From contig JANXWA010000028.1 in the NCBI GenBank assembly GCA_025351385.1, positions 1-64,000 of the forward strand: a stretch of DNA of 64,000 bases. Reading direction: 5' to 3'. A program made the position numbers and the translations under genes. The notes under the pieces were generated by a model. That model did no database searches and was not told the origin of the DNA. It saw only the letters and a program-made list of their open reading frames with translations. This document shows positions 47,049-56,000 of this stretch, piece after piece. Every line of letters begins with the position of its first letter. Within the stretch, counting starts at the first letter, position 1. This DNA comes from Acidimicrobiales bacterium. GTDB taxonomy: Bacteria; Actinomycetota; Acidimicrobiia; Acidimicrobiales; RAAP-2.

Positions 47049-49031
47049 ATGTCCGACCTCGAAGTCCTACTCCCTGACGGCACCAGCCGCACTCTCGCGG
47101 CGGGCTCGACGGCCCTCGACCTGGCCGGGGCGATTGGCAAGCGCCTGGCGAAGGACGCTCTGGCCGCCGAGGTGGACGGTACGTTGACCGATCTCGGGGT
47201 GGCATTGCCGAACGGGGCGAAAGTGTCGATCGTGACGCCGGCGAGCGCGCTCGGGCGCGAGGTGCTTCGCCACTCCACGGCCCACGTTCTCGCCCAGGCG
47301 GTGACCCGTCTGTGGCCCGGAGCCCACTTCGCCATTGGTCCGGCCATCGAGAACGGCTTCTACTACGACTTCGACCTGCCGGGAGGGGACCGGTTCAGCG
47401 ACGACGACCTGGGGCGCATCGAGGACGAGATGCGCGCCATCGTGAAAGAGGACCAGCCCTTCACCCGTTCGGAGCACTCATTCGACGAGGGTCTCGAGCT
47501 CTTCAAGGACCAGCCCTACAAGGTCGAGATCATCAACGCCGTCGCCCAGGGCGCCAACGACGACGAGGACCTCGGGGAGGTTGCGAGCGCCTCGGTCGTG
47601 TCGGCCTACTCGAACAGTCCGGCCTTCACCGACCTCTGTCGAGGTCCCCACGTACCCTCCACGTCGAGGCTCGGCCACTTCAAGTTGATGCGCGTCGCGG
47701 GCGCCTACTGGCGCGGCGACGAGAAGCGACCCCAACTCCAGCGCATCTACGGCACGGCCTGGGAGTCCGACGCGGCGCTCGAGGCGCACTTGACCCAGCT
47801 CGTCGAGGCCGAGAAGCGCGACCACCGCAAGTTGGCGGTCGAGCTCGACCTCTTGAGCTTCCCCCAGGAACTGGGCGGCGGACTCGCAGTGTGGCACCCC
47901 AAGGGCGGCATCGCGCGCAAGCAGATGGAGGACTACTCGCGCGATCGTCACCTTCACGGGGGCTACCAGTTCGTCGTCACCCCGCACCTCGCCAACGCGA
48001 GGCTCTTCGAGACGTCGGGCCACCTCGGGTTCTACAGGGACGCCATGTACCCGCCGATGGAGCTGGACAACGGCTCGTACTACATGAAGCCGATGAACTG
48101 CCCGATGCACTGTCTCATCTTCAAGAGCCGACCGCGCAGCTACCGCGAGCTGCCGTTGCGGCTGTTCGAGCTCGGCACGGTTTATCGCTACGAACGGGCC
48201 GGCACGCTCCACGGCCTCATGCGCATCCGCGGCTTCACGCAGGACGACAGTCACATCTATTGCACCGAGGACCAGCTGGCCGACGAGATCGCCTCACTGC
48301 TGGAGTTCGTGATGAGCGTGCTGCGCGCCTTTGGATTCACGGACTTCACGGCGAACCTCTCGACGAAGGACCCCAAGAAGTACGTGGGTAGCGACGAGAT
48401 CTGGGAGAAGTCCACCGAGGCGCTGCGCTGCGCGCTCGAGAAGTTCGGCCTGGCCTACGAGGTGAAGCAGGGCGACGCCGCCTTCTACGGACCCAAGATC
48501 GACATCGATGTGCGCGACGCGATCGGGCGCACGTGGCAGCTCAGCACGATCCAGTGCGACTTCAACCATCCGGCGAGGTTCGACCTCGAGTACGTCGGCG
48601 CCGACAACCAGCGACACGCGCCGATCATGCTCCACCGGGCCCTCTTCGGCTCGATCGAGCGCTTCTTCGGCGTGGTGCTCGAGCACTACGCCGGCAACCT
48701 GCCCACGTGGCTCAGCCCCGAACAGGTCCGGGTGCTGGGCGTGCGCGACGACCACGACGCCTACGCGCTCGAGGTCGCCGCCGCCCTCGCCAACGACGAC
48801 GTGCGCGTCGCGGTGGAGGAGGCGAGCGAGCCGCTCGGCTCCAGGATCCGTCGGGCCAAGTTGGAGAAGGTCCCCTACATCCTCGTGGTCGGCGACGACG
48901 ACGTGGCCTCGGGCACGATCGGCGTCAACGCCCGGGGCTCGAGCGACCCCGAACGCGGCGTCACCCTCGCGACGTTCCGCACGCGCCTCGTGGCCGAGAT
49001 CGCCCAGCACGGCTCGCCCGAGGACCGCTAG
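47049..49031 (+). CDS. thrS: Threonyl-tRNA synthetase
   Basis: 660 residues. A TGS domain (1-64) precedes the editing-type domain with HSTAHVLAQAV. The class II core contains YMKPMNCPMHCLIF (zinc cysteine), GTVYRYERAGTLHGLMRIRGFTQDDSHIY (motif 2), and APIMLHRALFGSIERFFGVV (motif 3). The anticodon domain fills the last ~100 residues. Charges threonine on tRNA-Thr. ATG follows GGGAG/AAAGG. Stop overlaps the HIT gene start. Confidence 0.96.
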   Translation: MSDLEVLLPDGTSRTLAAGSTALDLAGAIGKRLAKDALAAEVDGTLTDLGVALPNGAKVSIVTPASALGREVLRHSTAHVLAQAVTRLWPGAHFAIGPAIENGFYYDFDLPGGDRFSDDDLGRIEDEMRAIVKEDQPFTRSEHSFDEGLELFKDQPYKVEIINAVAQGANDDEDLGEVASASVVSAYSNSPAFTDLCRGPHVPSTSRLGHFKLMRVAGAYWRGDEKRPQLQRIYGTAWESDAALEAHLTQLVEAEKRDHRKLAVELDLLSFPQELGGGLAVWHPKGGIARKQMEDYSRDRHLHGGYQFVVTPHLANARLFETSGHLGFYRDAMYPPMELDNGSYYMKPMNCPMHCLIFKSRPRSYRELPLRLFELGTVYRYERAGTLHGLMRIRGFTQDDSHIYCTEDQLADEIASLLEFVMSVLRAFGFTDFTANLSTKDPKKYVGSDEIWEKSTEALRCALEKFGLAYEVKQGDAAFYGPKIDIDVRDAIGRTWQLSTIQCDFNHPARFDLEYVGADNQRHAPIMLHRALFGSIERFFGVVLEHYAGNLPTWLSPEQVRVLGVRDDHDAYALEVAAALANDDVRVAVEEASEPLGSRIRRAKLEKVPYILVVGDDDVASGTIGVNARGSSDPERGVTLATFRTRLVAEIAQHGSPEDR

Positions 49032-49531
49032 TGGCGCTCGAGCGGTTCTCGGCGGCCTGGCGTGAGGACTACGTCACGAGCGTCGGGGCGGCCGAGCACG
49101 ACGTGGACGACGGGCCCTGCGTCTTTTGCGCCCTGGCCGGCGAGCCGGTCGACGAGTCGACGGGAGTGCTGGCGAGAAGCGATCTCAGCTTCGTCGTGCT
49201 GAACGCCTTCCCCTACGGGTCCGGCCACCTGCTTGTCTTGCCGCGCCGCCACGTGGCGACCCTGCAAGAGATGAGCGACGACGAGTACGAGGACTTCTCT
49301 CTGCTGGTGCGCACGACGGTGGTGGCCCTCGAGAAGGCCTACGGGCCCGACGGGATGAACGTCGGCATGAACCTGGGTCAGGCGGCCGGCGCCGGCATCC
49401 CCAAGCACCTCCACGGCCACGTGCTGCCCCGCTGGAGCGGGGACACCAACTTCATGACCTCCATCGGCGAGACCCGAGTACTGCCTGAATCCCTGCAGTC
49501 CACGTGGCAAAAGGTCCACGCCCACCTCTAG
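49031..49531 (+). CDS. HIT-family nucleotide hydrolase/phosphorylase
   Basis: 166 residues. The histidine triad HxHxHxx is HLHGHVLPRW near 139. A two-cysteine motif GPCVFCAL near 33 is typical of the bacterial Ap4A-phosphorylase/HIT type. GTG 49031 overlaps the thrS stop. It lies in the same place as in mycobacteria, where its homologue is Ap4A phosphorylase Rv2613c. Confidence 0.9.
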   Translation: MALERFSAAWREDYVTSVGAAEHDVDDGPCVFCALAGEPVDESTGVLARSDLSFVVLNAFPYGSGHLLVLPRRHVATLQEMSDDEYEDFSLLVRTTVVALEKAYGPDGMNVGMNLGQAAGAGIPKHLHGHVLPRWSGDTNFMTSIGETRVLPESLQSTWQKVHAHL

Positions 49532-49584
49532 GGACCGTCGCAATAGCGGTTCGATATACTTTGCGTAGAAGATCCGGAGGATCG

Positions 49585-50250
49585 ATGCTCGACGGAAACT
49601 TTAGGAAGTCGGTGGAAACGGTGACGCTGCCGGCCGGCCGCTGGCTCGTGAGAATCGGATTCTCCGCCGACGTTCTCACGTCATCGGGACTCGTCTTCTC
49701 GTGCGCGACGGCGTGGGCGATCGCCTCGGGTCACCACTGGATCGCCGCCGTGCTGTTGACTCTGACGGGCTTTCACGACCTGTTCGACGGTCCCGTCGCC
49801 AAGGCCTCCAAGCGCGCCAGCCAGCGCGGCAGCTTCTTCGACTCGGTCGTGGACCGCATCACCGACTCGATGCTGCTCGGGGGCGTTGCCTACTACCTGA
49901 CCGCGCACCACCACGGCCAGTTGGTGCTGCTGCCCTTCGCGATCCTCACGACCACCTTCATGATCTCCTACCAGCGCTCCAAGGCCGAGAGCCTCGGCCT
50001 CGCGGCCAAGGGCGGCCTGATGGAGCGGGCCGAGCGGATGATCCTGCTCGGGGTGGGTCTGCTCGCCAAGCCGATCTTCATCCCGATCCTGTGGGTCATG
50101 CTGGTGCTCACGGCCATGACCGCGGCCGGGCGCTTCTGGCGGGTGTGGCAGATCGCCGCGAGCCCCGAGCCACCACTGATCCAGCCCGGACGGATCCACC
50201 ACCACTCGAGTCGGATCCGTCGAGGGGTGAGCCGCACCTCGCGTCAGTAG
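49585..50250 (+). CDS. CDP-alcohol phosphatidyltransferase, probable phosphatidylinositol-phosphate synthase
   Basis: 221 residues. The CDP-alcohol signature is FDGPVAKASKRASQRGSFFDSVVDR near 67-92, with the D-x2-DG-x2-A-x9-G-x3-D-x3-D spacing and Lys in place of the usual Arg after Ala. Six helices. In mycobacteria, the neighbouring gene in this order is pgsA1, which makes phosphatidylinositol phosphate. It would seed PIM lipids made by the next genes. ATG has GGAGG. TATACT lies 24 nt upstream. Confidence 0.85.
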   Translation: MLDGNFRKSVETVTLPAGRWLVRIGFSADVLTSSGLVFSCATAWAIASGHHWIAAVLLTLTGFHDLFDGPVAKASKRASQRGSFFDSVVDRITDSMLLGGVAYYLTAHHHGQLVLLPFAILTTTFMISYQRSKAESLGLAAKGGLMERAERMILLGVGLLAKPIFIPILWVMLVLTAMTAAGRFWRVWQIAASPEPPLIQPGRIHHHSSRIRRGVSRTSRQ

Positions 50251-50252
50251 CG

Positions 50253-51140
50253 GTGTCCTCTCAGGCGCGCGTCGCGCTCTTCAAGTCAATGGGGGCCCTG
50301 ATGGAGGCGCTTCCCGAGCGCGTCGACGTCGCCATCGCGCAGTTCGCCGCCGCGGCCTACGGGCGACGCTCGAAGGAGGCGCGCTCCCACCTGCGGCGCA
50401 ACCTCGCCCACGCGCTGCGTCCGGAGGGCGGCGATGTCGACGACGTTCTACTGGACCGGTTCGTGGAGCGGGCCTTCGCGAGCTACGGCCAGTACTGGGC
50501 CGAGGGCGCGAAGCTGCCCGGCATCGAGCCGAGGAAGGTCTTCGAGCGATTCCGCATCGGCGAGGGACTCGAGCACCTCTACGCCGCCAAGGAGCGCGGG
50601 ATGGGTACCGTGATCGCACTGCCCCACGTCGGCAGCTGGGAGTGGGGTGGCTCGTTCCTCAACTCGCTGGGTCTCGGCATGACCGCCGTAGCCGAGGACC
50701 TCGAGCCGCCCGAGCTGTTCGCGTGGTTCAAGCAGAAGCGCGAGTCGATCGGCATCCGGATCGAGCCGCTCGACGAGCACGCCGGCACGGTGCTGCTCCA
50801 AACCCTGAAGGGCGGCGGAGTCGTCGGGCTGCTCTGCGACCGTGACATCCAGGGCAACGGCGTCGAGGTCGAGTTCTTCGGCGAGCGCGTCAAGATCCCC
50901 GCCGGCCCCGCGGCGCTCGCGCTGCGCACCGGAGCGACGCTCGTGGCGGCCGGCTGCTACGCCGGGCCCGGGCGCGATCACTTCGCGGTCATCACGGCGC
51001 CGATCCCGGCCGAGCGGACCGGGCGGCTGCGCGACGACGTGACCCGGGTCACCCAACTGGTCGCCGTCCAGCTCGAGGGACTGATCCGACGGGCCCCCGA
51101 GCAGTGGCACGTCCTGCAGCCACGCTTCGCAGGGGACTGA
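50253..51140 (+). CDS. PIM acyltransferase-like (PatA/lauroyl-acyltransferase family)
   Basis: 295 residues. The catalytic dyad is IALPHVGSWEWGG near 120 (HX4E), followed by the substrate loops GVVGLLCDRDIQGNGVEVEFFG near 190. It would acylate the inositol or mannose of a phosphatidylinositol mannoside at the membrane. Synteny with Rv2611c supports this. GTG start, two nt after the previous stop. Confidence 0.85.
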   Translation: MSSQARVALFKSMGALMEALPERVDVAIAQFAAAAYGRRSKEARSHLRRNLAHALRPEGGDVDDVLLDRFVERAFASYGQYWAEGAKLPGIEPRKVFERFRIGEGLEHLYAAKERGMGTVIALPHVGSWEWGGSFLNSLGLGMTAVAEDLEPPELFAWFKQKRESIGIRIEPLDEHAGTVLLQTLKGGGVVGLLCDRDIQGNGVEVEFFGERVKIPAGPAALALRTGATLVAAGCYAGPGRDHFAVITAPIPAERTGRLRDDVTRVTQLVAVQLEGLIRRAPEQWHVLQPRFAGD

Positions 51141-51141
51141 C

Positions 51142-52242
51142 GTGCGCGTCGCCCTGATCTCGCCCTACGCGCTGAGCGCCTACGGCGGCGTCCAGGAGCA
51201 GACCTTGGCGATGAGTCGCGAGTTGTCGCGTCGGGGCCACGAAGTGCTGGTCGTCGCCCCCGGCGGCCACGACCAATCGGCCTGTGACACGCCCGCCACG
51301 GTCGAGCGATTCGGTCGGGTGACCACGCTGCCGGCCAACGGCTCGCGAGCGCCGCTCACCCTCTCGCCGCTCGCAACGCGCCGCGCCTGGTTCACGGTCA
51401 ACCACTTCGCGCCTGACGTGGTCCACTTCCACGAGCCCTTCGCTCCCTTGATCGGCTGGGGGGTGTTGCGCACGCACCACGTCGCGGCCGTGGGCACCTT
51501 CCACCGCAATGGTGACGGCCCGGCGCTGCGTCTGACCAGGCCCCTGCTGCGCCGGCTCGCGGGCGACCTCGACGCCGTCGCGGCGGTGAGCGCCGCCGCC
51601 GCCGACACGATCGCCGCGGCGTGTGGCGTCACACCAACGGTGCTCTTCAACGGCTTCGAGATGGACCGGTTCGCGACGACGCCGCGCGAGCGCGAGGGCG
51701 CGACCCTGCTCGTGACCGTTGGACGGCTCGAAGAGCGCAAGGGCGTCGATCACGCCATCCGCGCCGTGCGCGCGCACAACGCCCGGGGCGCCGACCCGTG
51801 GCGGCTGGTCATCGTGGGCGACGGACCCCAGCGCGGAGTACTCGAGTCGCTGGCCGCGAGAGACGAAAGGATCACGTTCGCCGGCGCGGCGAGCGACGAG
51901 GAGAAGCGGGCGTGGATGCGACGGGCGAACGCGTTGATCGCGCCGGCGCTGCGTGGTGAGAGCTTTGGACTGGTCCTGCTCGAGGGGATGGCCAGTGAGA
52001 CGGTCGTAGTGGCGAGCGACATCACGGGCTACCGCGAGGCGTCAGGGGGCCACGCCTCGCTGTTCGAGCCGGGCGACGACCTCGGCCTCGAGCGCGCGAT
52101 CGACGAGGCGATGGCCCGCGAGACCGGGGGTCGGATCGCCGCCGCGAGGGCCCACGCCGCGACGTGGTCGATGGCGTCGCTAATGGACGCCTACGAGGGG
52201 CTCTACGCGACGGCCCGCGAGCGCTTCGATGCCGACCAGTAA
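51142..52242 (+). CDS. pimA: Phosphatidyl-myo-inositol mannosyltransferase (PimA-like, GT4)
   Basis: 366 residues. The N-terminal YALSAYGGVQEQTLAMSRELSRRGHEV is a GT-B acceptor loop, and LVTVGRLEERKGVDHAIRAV with GESFGLVLLEGMA carries the EX7E donor site. Position after pgsA and the acyltransferase matches mycobacteria. It starts PIM synthesis by moving mannose from GDP-mannose. GTG start immediately after the preceding stop. Confidence 0.88.
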   Translation: MRVALISPYALSAYGGVQEQTLAMSRELSRRGHEVLVVAPGGHDQSACDTPATVERFGRVTTLPANGSRAPLTLSPLATRRAWFTVNHFAPDVVHFHEPFAPLIGWGVLRTHHVAAVGTFHRNGDGPALRLTRPLLRRLAGDLDAVAAVSAAAADTIAAACGVTPTVLFNGFEMDRFATTPREREGATLLVTVGRLEERKGVDHAIRAVRAHNARGADPWRLVIVGDGPQRGVLESLAARDERITFAGAASDEEKRAWMRRANALIAPALRGESFGLVLLEGMASETVVVASDITGYREASGGHASLFEPGDDLGLERAIDEAMARETGGRIAAARAHAATWSMASLMDAYEGLYATARERFDADQ

Positions 52243-52245
52243 CCT
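52240..52245 (+). promoter_or_regulatory. Leaderless -10 hexamer at the pimA stop
   Basis: TAACCT overlaps the pimA TAA stop. A 6-nt gap TTATCC leads to GTG 52252. Confidence 0.45.
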
Positions 52246-52251
52246 TTATCC

Positions 52252-53154
52252 GTGGCCACCAAGCAACGTTCCCGTTCACGCCGGTCCGGCCCGTCGAGGG
52301 ACCGCGCCCCGCGCTACGTCGCGCCCGTGCTCGACCCGACCTGGCAGAGCCCCTACGCCCCTACGAGCGCCGAGAAGCACGCCAACCACCGCGCGGTGCG
52401 GATCTTCGCCCTGCGCAAGAAGCTCCCCCTCACCATCGCCGCGGGCGTCGTCGCGGTAGCCCTCGTCATTGCCGTCGTCGTGTCACCGTGGCTCCCTCTC
52501 GTCGGCGTCGCGGTCGCGGCCCTCTACGCGTGGGACCTGCGCCGGGCGCTCGTGCGCTACGAGCGACGGGGCCGTCTGCTCGGCAACCTCATGCTCGACC
52601 AGTTCAAGGCCGGAGGCACCGCGACGGACCGCCTGCGACTGACGACCGTGCTCGACCGTCTGGCGGCGACCTTCGGCGTCGACACGGTCACCACGTTCAT
52701 CGTCGAGGACTCCGGCTACAACGCCGCGCTCGTGCCCAACGGAGCGGGCCACTCGCTGTTCGTGACGAGCGCGATGATGGGCGACTTCGAACTGATCGAG
52801 CTCGAGGGCGTCGTCGCGCACTGCCTGGCGCGCCATCGCCTCGGACTACTCACTCGCCAGAGCGTCGCGGCCGTGTCGAACCTCAGCGACGACGCCCGGC
52901 GCACGCTCGCCGGCACCGGCACTGCGTACCGGGCCGACGAGGTCGCCGCCGCGGCCATCCGCTACCCCCTCGGGATTGCCGGAGCGCTGCGCAGGTGCCA
53001 GCACCAGGTGACGCCCCCGTCCTCGTTCTTCGCCTCGGCGACCTATGGCCAGTGGCGCTGGATCTGGTTCGACGTCTGGGCCGACCGACGCGAGTCGGAC
53101 CTCGCGGACCTCGACGACGTCGAGTTGCGCGCCCTCGCCCTCGAGGAGTGGTAG
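52252..53154 (+). CDS. M48-like membrane protein lacking the zinc site
   Basis: 300 residues. A basic N-terminal tail, then two membrane helices (60-95). The soluble part resembles M48 metallopeptidases in LFVTSAMMGDFELIELEGVVAHCLARH, but the HExxH site reads H190-C-L-A-R194, so the Glu and second zinc His are gone. Possible pseudopeptidase. Located between pimA and pdxS. Start fits the leaderless pattern. Confidence 0.65.
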   Translation: MATKQRSRSRRSGPSRDRAPRYVAPVLDPTWQSPYAPTSAEKHANHRAVRIFALRKKLPLTIAAGVVAVALVIAVVVSPWLPLVGVAVAALYAWDLRRALVRYERRGRLLGNLMLDQFKAGGTATDRLRLTTVLDRLAATFGVDTVTTFIVEDSGYNAALVPNGAGHSLFVTSAMMGDFELIELEGVVAHCLARHRLGLLTRQSVAAVSNLSDDARRTLAGTGTAYRADEVAAAAIRYPLGIAGALRRCQHQVTPPSSFFASATYGQWRWIWFDVWADRRESDLADLDDVELRALALEEW

Positions 53155-53168
53155 TCGCGGTAGGCAGT

Positions 53169-53174
53169 TAGGCT
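53169..53174 (+). promoter_or_regulatory. Leaderless -10 hexamer of pdxS
   Basis: TAGGCT, 6-nt gap GACGTC, then ATG 53181. A second TAGGCA occurs 9 nt earlier. Confidence 0.55.
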
Positions 53175-53180
53175 GACGTC

Positions 53181-54077
53181 ATGAGTTCATCGCACGACCC
53201 CTCGACCATCGGGTCCGCGCTGGTGAAGCGCGGGCTCGCCGACATGCTGCGCGGCGGCGTCATCATGGACGTCGTCAACCCCGAGCAGGCCAAAATCGCC
53301 GAGGACGCCGGCGCGGTCGCGGTGATGGCCCTCGAGCGGGTCCCCTCGGATATCCGCCGCGACGGCGGCGTCGCACGAATGAGCGACCCCCAGATGATCC
53401 AGGAGATCCAGGCGACCGTGACGATCCCGGTGATGGCCAAGGCCCGGATCGGCCATTTCGCCGAGGCCCAGATCCTCCAGGCCCTAGACGTCGACTACAT
53501 CGACGAGTCCGAGGTGCTGACCCCGGCCGACGAGGAGAACCACATTGACAAGTGGGCCTTCACCGTGCCGTTCGTGTGCGGCGCCACCAACCTCGGCGAG
53601 GCGCTGCGGCGCATCGGCGAGGGGGCGTGCCTGATCCGCTCCAAGGGTGAGGCCGGCACCGGCAACGTCGTCGAGGCCGTGCGGCACCTGCGCACCATCA
53701 ACGCCCAGATACGCCGGCTCGCGAGCGCCGACGCCTCGGAGTTGTTCTCCCTCGCGAAGGACCTCGGTGCGCCACTGCCCCTCGTCCAAGAGGTCGCCCG
53801 CACCGGCAAGCTGCCGGTCCCGCTCTTCTGCGCCGGCGGCATCTCCACCCCGGCCGACGCCTCGCTGGTCTTGCAGCTCGGCGCGGAGGCGGTATTCGTC
53901 GGATCAGGCATCTTCAAGAGCGACGACCCCGTACGCATGGCCGAGGCGATCGTCGAAGCGGCGACCCACTACCTCGACGCCGGCGCCGTGGCCAAGGTCT
54001 CCACCGGCCTCGGAGCCGCGATGAAGGGCCTCGAGACCGCCTCACTGGAACAGCGACTCGCCGAGCGCGGTTGGTAG
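53181..54077 (+). CDS. pdxS: Pyridoxal 5'-phosphate synthase subunit PdxS
   Basis: 298 residues, a TIM barrel that makes PLP from ribose-5-phosphate, glyceraldehyde-3-phosphate and ammonia supplied by Pdx[21 protein letters not shown] near 12, [13 protein letters not shown] near 45, the lysine in [13 protein letters not shown] near 85 and [12 protein letters not shown] near 153 are diagnostic. Twelve-mer with PdxT. Stop overlaps the pdxT start. Confidence 0.96.
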   Translation: MSSSHDPSTIGSALVKRGLADMLRGGVIMDVVNPEQAKIAEDAGAVAVMALERVPSDIRRDGGVARMSDPQMIQEIQATVTIPVMAKARIGHFAEAQILQALDVDYIDESEVLTPADEENHIDKWAFTVPFVCGATNLGEALRRIGEGACLIRSKGEAGTGNVVEAVRHLRTINAQIRRLASADASELFSLAKDLGAPLPLVQEVARTGKLPVPLFCAGGISTPADASLVLQLGAEAVFVGSGIFKSDDPVRMAEAIVEAATHYLDAGAVAKVSTGLGAAMKGLETASLEQRLAERGW

Positions 54078-54655
54078 TGCGCCGCGTTGGCGTACTCGCC
54101 CTTCAGGGCGACGTGCGCGAGCACATCTCGATGCTCGAGGGTCTCGGCGTCGAGGCCGTGGCCGTTCGTCGGGCCGAGCAACTGGAAGGTCTGGACGGCC
54201 TGGTCTTCCCGGGCGGCGAGTCGACGACCATCGCGCGACTCCTCACCACGTCGGGGATCCGTCCGGTGCTGGCGGACAAGCTCGACCAAGGATTTCCCGT
54301 CTTTGGCACCTGCGCGGGGCTGATCCTGCTCAGCTCCGCCATCCTCGACGGGCGAAGCGACCAGTGGAGCTTCGCGGCGCTGCCGGTCGAGGTTCGGCGC
54401 AACGGCTACGGCCGCCAGATCGCGAGCTTCGAGACGCCCGTAGAGGTCGAGGGCCTCGGGACGGTGCCGGGAGTCTTCATTCGCGCGCCGAAGATTGAGA
54501 CGTGGGGGAGCGACGTCACGGTGCTCGCGGTGCACGACCACGGCGACGGGGACCATCCGGTGTTCGTACGCTACGGCCCGGTCTGGGGCTGCTCCTTCCA
54601 CCCCGAACTGACCAACGACGACCGCATCCACCGCCTCTTCGTCGAGTCGCTATGA
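54077..54655 (+). CDS. pdxT: PLP synthase glutaminase subunit PdxT
   Basis: 192 residues. GVLALQGDVREHISML begins the fold, FPGGESTTIARLL the oxyanion loop, GTCAGLILLS holds the catalytic cysteine and FHPELTND the His-Glu pair. It hydrolyses glutamine for PdxS. GTG start overlaps the pdxS stop by one nt. Stop is 42 nt before yebC. Confidence 0.95.
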   Translation: MRRVGVLALQGDVREHISMLEGLGVEAVAVRRAEQLEGLDGLVFPGGESTTIARLLTTSGIRPVLADKLDQGFPVFGTCAGLILLSSAILDGRSDQWSFAALPVEVRRNGYGRQIASFETPVEVEGLGTVPGVFIRAPKIETWGSDVTVLAVHDHGDGDHPVFVRYGPVWGCSFHPELTNDDRIHRLFVESL

Positions 54656-54697
54656 GAATTCGGTACTCTTACTAAGCCCCGTGGGGCAGGAGGAACA

Positions 54698-55447
54698 ATG
54701 TCCGGCCATTCGAAATGGGCAACGACCAAGCACCGCAAGGGTGCCAAGGACAGCGCCCGCGCCAAGGTCTTCGCCAAACTCATCCGCCAAGTGGAAGTGG
54801 CCGCCCGCGAGGGCGGCAGCGACCCCAACACCAACGCCTCGCTGCGCACGATGTACCAGAAGGCCCGAGAGGCCTCGGTGCCGCTCGACACGATCGAGCG
54901 CGCGATCAAGCGCGGCACCGGTGAGCTCGAGGGCGTGCGCTACGAGGCGATCAGCTACGAGGGCTACGGCCCCGACGGCGTCGCCGTCATCGTCGAGACC
55001 CTGACCGACAACCGCAACCGCACCAGCGCCGAGATCAAACACGTCTTCGCGCGCAACGGCGGCACGATCGCCGAGCCCGGGGCGGTCTCGTGGCAGTTCG
55101 ACCGCAAGGGGATCATCGAGGTGAAGGGACCGGTCGACGAGGACCAGCTCCTCGAGTGGGTGATGGAGGCCGGCGGCGAGAACTTCGAGGCGAACGGCGC
55201 CGACTACACCATCACGACCGAGCCCCACGACGTGGGCAGTGTCCGCGACGCCCTCGAGGCCCACGGAGCCAAGGTCCTCTCGGCCGAGCTGACCCTCGTC
55301 GCGCAGAACACCATCCCGGTCGAGACCGAATCCGAGGCGAAGAAGATCCTGCGCCTGATGGACGCTATCGACGACCACGACGACGTCCAAAACGTCTTTT
55401 CGAACTTCGACATCCCCGACGAGATGCTGGCCGCCTACGAGGGTTGA
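54698..55447 (+). CDS. yebC: YebC/PmpR-family protein
   Basis: 249 residues. SGHSKWATTKHRKGAKDSARAKVFAKL is the family start. The rest (GYGPDGVAVIVETLTDNRNRT, GGTIAEPGAVSWQF) forms the three-domain YebC fold. Described as transcriptional regulators or as ribosome-associated factors that ease polyproline stalls. AGGAGG precedes the ATG. Next to ruvC, its usual neighbour. Confidence 0.95.
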   Translation: MSGHSKWATTKHRKGAKDSARAKVFAKLIRQVEVAAREGGSDPNTNASLRTMYQKAREASVPLDTIERAIKRGTGELEGVRYEAISYEGYGPDGVAVIVETLTDNRNRTSAEIKHVFARNGGTIAEPGAVSWQFDRKGIIEVKGPVDEDQLLEWVMEAGGENFEANGADYTITTEPHDVGSVRDALEAHGAKVLSAELTLVAQNTIPVETESEAKKILRLMDAIDDHDDVQNVFSNFDIPDEMLAAYEG

Positions 55448-55474
55448 ATTCCACCTCTAGGCCGGTTCGGGCAT

Positions 55475-55480
55475 TAGTAT
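55475..55480 (+). promoter_or_regulatory. Leaderless -10 hexamer of ruvC
   Basis: TAGTAT with a 7-nt gap to ATG 55488. Confidence 0.4.
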
Positions 55481-55487
55481 CGAACAC

Positions 55488-56000
55488 ATGTTCGTACTCG
55501 GGATCGACCCCGGACTCACGAGGTGCGGCTACGGCCTGGTGGAGGGCTCATTCCTTGGCGTCGAGTCGTTCCGGGCCGTGCGGGCGGGCACCATCGAGAC
55601 CGACCACGAGACGCCGGTGGAATTACGACTCGGCCAGATCCTCGTGGAGTTGCGCCAACTCCTCGACGAGACCAAGCCCGACGCCGTCGTCGTCGAGCGA
55701 GTCTTCTACCAGCGAAACGCCAAGACGGCCATCCCGGTGGCCCAGGCCAGTGGCGTGGCGGTCGCCCTCGCGGCCGCCGGCGGACTGCCGGTGCGCCAGT
55801 TCAACGCCCAGGAGGTGAAGTTGGCCGTCACGGGTTACGGCGCGGCCAGCAAGGTCCAGGTCCAGGGGATGGTCGCGCGCCTGTGCGGACTGGCCGAGGT
55901 ACCCAAGCCGGCCGACGCCGCTGACGCCCTGGCGCTCGCCATCACCTACTTCATGGTCGTGCGCAGCGAGCGCAAGTATCCCGCGTCGAGCCCCGCATGA
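55488..56000 (+). CDS. ruvC: Holliday-junction endonuclease RuvC
   Basis: 170 residues. The acidic active site is spread over FVLGIDPGLTRCGYG (Asp 7), VVVERVFYQRNAKTA (Glu about 66), and KPADAADALALAI (Asp about 145-148). It resolves Holliday junctions in complex with RuvAB. The stop overlaps the ruvA ATG (ATGA). Confidence 0.95.
   Translation: MFVLGIDPGLTRCGYGLVEGSFLGVESFRAVRAGTIETDHETPVELRLGQILVELRQLLDETKPDAVVVERVFYQRNAKTAIPVAQASGVAVALAAAGGLPVRQFNAQEVKLAVTGYGAASKVQVQGMVARLCGLAEVPKPADAADALALAITYFMVVRSERKYPASSPA

Noticed and set aside
54676-54687. GCCCCGTGGGGC hairpin upstream of yebC as a terminator
   Set aside because: Stem is very short with a tetraloop and no U-tract, located inside the 5' leader of yebC.
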